A DNA stretch of 8,414 nucleotides from Propionibacterium sp. GTDB taxonomy: Bacteria > Actinomycetota > Actinomycetes > Propionibacteriales > Propionibacteriaceae. The stretch is from contig JAAYAO010000471.1 in the NCBI GenBank assembly GCA_012719335.1, positions 1 to 8,414 of the forward strand. Reading direction: 5' to 3'. The notes beneath the pieces were generated by a model. That model was given only the letters and a program-made list of their open reading frames with translations, searched no databases and was not told the DNA's origin. The translations under genes were made by a program, and so were the position numbers. This document shows positions 6,367-8,414 of this stretch, one piece after another; within the stretch, counting starts at the first letter, position 1, and each line of letters begins with the position of its first letter.

Positions 6367-6406
6367 CACTGCACCGTCCGCCTGTCGGGGCCCGAACCGG
6401 GCATGA

Positions 6407-6412
6407 AAGACT
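6407..6412 (+). promoter_or_regulatory. Possible -10 box for a leaderless lpdA transcript
   Basis: AAGACT ends 6 bases before the GTG at 6419 and resembles the TAnnnT class of -10 boxes with one mismatch. The spacing would put the transcription start at or next to the GTG, as in leaderless mRNAs that are common in actinobacteria. No strong Shine-Dalgarno lies upstream of the GTG, which fits. A -35 box is not evident. Confidence 0.25.
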
Positions 6413-6418
6413 GCCGGT

Positions 6419-7828
6419 GTGACGCGCGTAGTGATCATCGGTGGTGGGCCAGGCGGCTATGAAGCTGCTCTGGTGGGCTCCCAGCTCGGCGGGGAGGTGG
6501 TGTTGATCGACTCGGACGGTATCGGCGGTTCGGCGGTGCTTTCCGACTGTGTCCCGTCCAAGACGTTGGTCGCGGTGGCCGACGCCAAGACCCGGGTGAT
6601 TGAGGGCCACGAACTCGGGTTGCGGTTCGGCCCCGATGACGACCGCGAAGTGGTCGGGGTGGATCTGGCGGCGGTCAACGCCCGGATCAAGAACCTGGCC
6701 CTGGCCCAGTCGTCCGACATTCGCGAGAAGCTGATCGAGGAGGGTGTGCGCCTGGTTGACGGTCGCGGCCGCTTCGACGGCGAACACCGGGTGATCGCCA
6801 CCACCGCCGACGGCACCGAGGAGGCCTTCGACGCCGACATCGCGCTGATCGCCACCGGGGCCCGTCCCCGGGTGATGCCGACCGCGGTGCCCGACGGTGA
6901 GCGGATTCTGGACTGGACCCAGGTGTACGACCTGGACGAACTGCCCGAGCGGCTGATCGTGGTCGGCTCCGGTGTCACCGGTGCCGAGTTCGCCGGCGCC
7001 TACGACGCCCTCGGGGTGGACGTGGTGTTGGTGTCCTCGCGCGACATGGTGCTGCCGGGGGAGGACCCCGACGCCGCCCGCGTGCTGCAGGACGTCTTCG
7101 AACGACAGGGCATGGAGATCCTGTCGAGGGCCCGGGCCGCCTCGGCGGTGCGCAACGGCGATCAGGTGACCGTGACCTGTGAGGACGGCCGCACCGTCAC
7201 CGGATCACACGTGCTGATGGCGGTCGGTTCGATTCCCAACACCGCCGACCTGATGCTCGACGAGGCCGGGATCGCCACCGACGACCGCGGCTACGTGACC
7301 GTCGACAAGGTCTCGCGCACCTCGCGGCGCACCGTGTACGCCGCCGGTGACTGCACCGGGGTGCTGCCGCTGGCCTCGGTCGCGGCGATGCAGGGTCGGA
7401 TCGCGATGTGGCATGCCCTGGGCGATGCGGTCGCACCATTGGACGTGTCCTCGGTGGCCGCGAACGTGTTCACCTCACCGCAGATCGCGACCGTGGGCGC
7501 CACCCAGGCGAAGGTCGACTCGGGGGAGGTGCGGGCGGTGTCGTACACGATGCCGCTGGAGACCAACGCCCGGGCCAAGATGATCGGGCTCGCCGACGGG
7601 TTCGTGAAGATCTTCTGCCTGCCGGCCACCGGCATCATCGTCGGCGGGGTGATCGTCGCCCCGCAGGCCTCGGAGCTGATTCACCCGCTGTCGATCGCGG
7701 TCGCCGAACGGATCACCGTCGATCAGCTCAGCCACGACTTCACGGTGTACCCGTCGCTGTCGGGGTCGATCGCCGAAGCTGCCCGCCGGATGCGTGGTCA
7801 CGCCGATTTCGAGCTGGAGACCCACTGA
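6419..7828 (+). CDS. lpdA: LpdA-type NAD(P)H:quinone oxidoreductase (flavoprotein)
   Basis: This 469-residue protein of the pyridine nucleotide-disulfide oxidoreductase fold has the FAD loop GGGPGG (8-13), ATGARP (145-150), NAD(P)-binding GSGVTGAEFA (183-192), the second FAD motif AAGDCTG (308-314) and the C-terminal dimerisation domain (about 345-465). The redox centre is altered. Where lipoamide dehydrogenases have two cysteines (GGTC-x4-C), this has GGSAVLSDC, keeping only C44. The usual catalytic His of the C-terminal HPT motif is Tyr (Y444 in VYPSLSGS). Both changes are typical of the M. tuberculosis LpdA (Rv3303c) group, which lacks lipoamide activity and reduces quinones with NAD(P)H. 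It should therefore be a cytosolic quinone reductase, possibly protecting against oxidative stress, and not part of a 2-oxo-acid dehydrogenase complex. The GTG start at 6419 is set by the FAD motif falling a few residues in. Its closeness to the phosphorylase/mutase genes recalls mycobacteria. Confidence 0.92.
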   Translation: MTRVVIIGGGPGGYEAALVGSQLGGEVVLIDSDGIGGSAVLSDCVPSKTLVAVADAKTRVIEGHELGLRFGPDDDREVVGVDLAAVNARIKNLALAQSSDIREKLIEEGVRLVDGRGRFDGEHRVIATTADGTEEAFDADIALIATGARPRVMPTAVPDGERILDWTQVYDLDELPERLIVVGSGVTGAEFAGAYDALGVDVVLVSSRDMVLPGEDPDAARVLQDVFERQGMEILSRARAASAVRNGDQVTVTCEDGRTVTGSHVLMAVGSIPNTADLMLDEAGIATDDRGYVTVDKVSRTSRRTVYAAGDCTGVLPLASVAAMQGRIAMWHALGDAVAPLDVSSVAANVFTSPQIATVGATQAKVDSGEVRAVSYTMPLETNARAKMIGLADGFVKIFCLPATGIIVGGVIVAPQASELIHPLSIAVAERITVDQLSHDFTVYPSLSGSIAEAARRMRGHADFELETH

Positions 7829-7841
7829 CCCACAGCCCTCC

Positions 7842-7906
7842 CGGGCAACCGAAAAGTGCTGATGCACGGGTCATCAACCTGCGCATCAGCACTTTGCGGT
7901 TGCCCG
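7842..7906. terminator. 65-bp near-perfect hairpin between convergent genes
   Basis: The left arm at 7842-7865 (CGGGCAACCGAAAAG...) and right arm at 7883-7906 (ending GCGGTTGCCCG) are complementary over 24 positions with one mismatch. After one unpaired A/C position, pairing resumes for five more pairs (7867-7871 with 7877-7881, one of them G-T), leaving a 5-base loop CATCA. It begins 13 bases after the lpdA stop and ends 7 bases before the stop of the opposite-strand peptidase gene, so a two-way terminator is the simplest reading. The stem is far longer than needed for that, so a mobile palindrome or MITE-like origin is also possible. Confidence 0.75.
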
Positions 7907-7913
7907 CGGTCGG

Positions 7914-8414
7914 CTAACTGACGTCCTCGGCGGGCGCCACCCAGCTGTTGCAATCACCGAGGGTTTCCGCGGTCAACCCCACACCGCCCCAATGCACGGT
8001 GGAGGTGGAGTCACCGTGCCTGGTGGAGGTGCTGTGACTGAGCAGTTCCAGCCAGATCTGCTGACGGTCCGCGGTGAAGTCGTAGCCCGGGGTGGTGCGC
8101 AGCGCCATCGACACCCAGCACTGATTCTGTAGTTCCAGCCGGCGCGAACCTTCCGGGTAGTTGGTCTGGTACTGCGCGACCAGCGCGTCCAACATCCCGG
8201 CGGAGTTCTGCACGTGGTGGTGGTACTCGTGGGTCACCACGCAGAAGTAGCTGACCCCCAGACCCATGGTGTCGATGGCGGTGACGTAATCGGCGATGAA
8301 GTCGGCGCCGATGTAGATGCTGTGATCGGCCGGACAGTAGAAGGCGCCCCCGGCGGTGCCGCAGGCGGTGGTCACCGACTCGGAGGGGAAAACCACGAAG
8401 TCCGGCGCCTCGAA
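7914..8414 (-). CDS. Neutral zinc metallopeptidase (YpfJ-like), partial
   Basis: The 3' end of the gene is present (166 C-terminal residues). The frame is open to the right edge, so the start lies outside the window; the internal GTG at 8396 is probably not the start. Numbered from the edge, ACG (17-19) and GAFYCPAD (23-30) match the entry of the Zn_peptidase/YpfJ-type domain. THEYHHHVQ (61-69) supplies the HExxH zinc site (H62, E63, H66). RLELQNQC (92-99) fits the downstream conserved ELQ-x-x-C segment, and DCNSW (154-158) the terminal cysteine motif. At least four cysteines and a Ser/Thr-rich stretch suggest an exported protein, but the signal region is not visible. The HEYHHH stretch departs from the usual HEVGHH, with a histidine replacing glycine. 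It converges on lpdA across the large hairpin. The substrate is unknown; proteolysis is inferred from the motif. Confidence 0.8.
   Translation of the reverse strand, partial: FEAPDFVVFPSESVTTACGTAGGAFYCPADHSIYIGADFIADYVTAIDTMGLGVSYFCVVTHEYHHHVQNSAGMLDALVAQYQTNYPEGSRRLELQNQCWVSMALRTTPGYDFTADRQQIWLELLSHSTSTRHGDSTSTVHWGGVGLTAETLGDCNSWVAPAEDVS

Noticed and set aside
5026..6438. A 470-codon open frame on the minus strand across 5026-6438
   Set aside because: It overlaps the 260-aa gene on the opposite strand and the membrane protein gene in another frame. Its composition is low-complexity Gly/Arg, and the real genes have better start signals and codon bias.
1..8414. tRNA, rRNA, insertion sequence, integrase or defence genes
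   Set aside because: I saw no tRNA-like cloverleaf, transposase, recombinase, toxin-antitoxin or nuclease motifs in the credible genes on either strand.

Overview
The window is high-GC DNA with strong G/C preference at third codon positions, GTG as well as ATG starts, and tight same-strand gene packing. Gene content and order point to an actinobacterium. The lpdA / purine nucleoside phosphorylase / pmmB neighbourhood recalls the Rv3303c-Rv3308 region of Mycobacterium tuberculosis. The short palindromic repeats look, from memory, like those common in Propionibacteriales and related groups. The genus cannot be fixed from this sequence alone.

Layout from left to right. Positions 1-138 hold the 3' end of an unidentified plus-strand gene, followed by a small GC hairpin. 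Positions 139-367 are a convergent intergenic gap with two identical 37-bp palindromic repeats. A minus-strand NCS2 uracil/xanthine permease (uraA-type) fills 368-1711. Positions 1712-1969 are a non-coding stretch with several diverged relatives of the same repeat. A compact minus-strand operon runs from 5465 down to 1970: a small four-helix membrane protein, a trimeric-type purine nucleoside phosphorylase, a PmmB/PGM2-type phosphosugar mutase and a class I methyltransferase. Transcribed the other way are a 260-residue protein of unknown function (5569-6351) and an LpdA-type NAD(P)H:quinone oxidoreductase (6419-7828). A very large near-perfect hairpin (7842-7906) lies between lpdA and a convergent, truncated zinc metallopeptidase gene (7914 to the window end).

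The central theme is nucleobase/nucleoside salvage. The phosphorylase would release purine bases and (deoxy)ribose-1-phosphate. The overlapping mutase gene is the obvious candidate for converting the pentose-1-phosphate to the 5-phosphate. The permease downstream would bring in free nucleobases. The quinone oxidoreductase, the methyltransferase and the two unknown proteins have no clear role in this scheme.

I looked for a defence, mobile, CRISPR, secondary-metabolite or otherwise undescribed system and did not see one. This is mostly ordinary core-genome territory. The points most worth a second look are the palindromic repeats with changing stem sequences, the 65-bp hairpin at the convergent 3' ends, and the unknown divergent gene pair.
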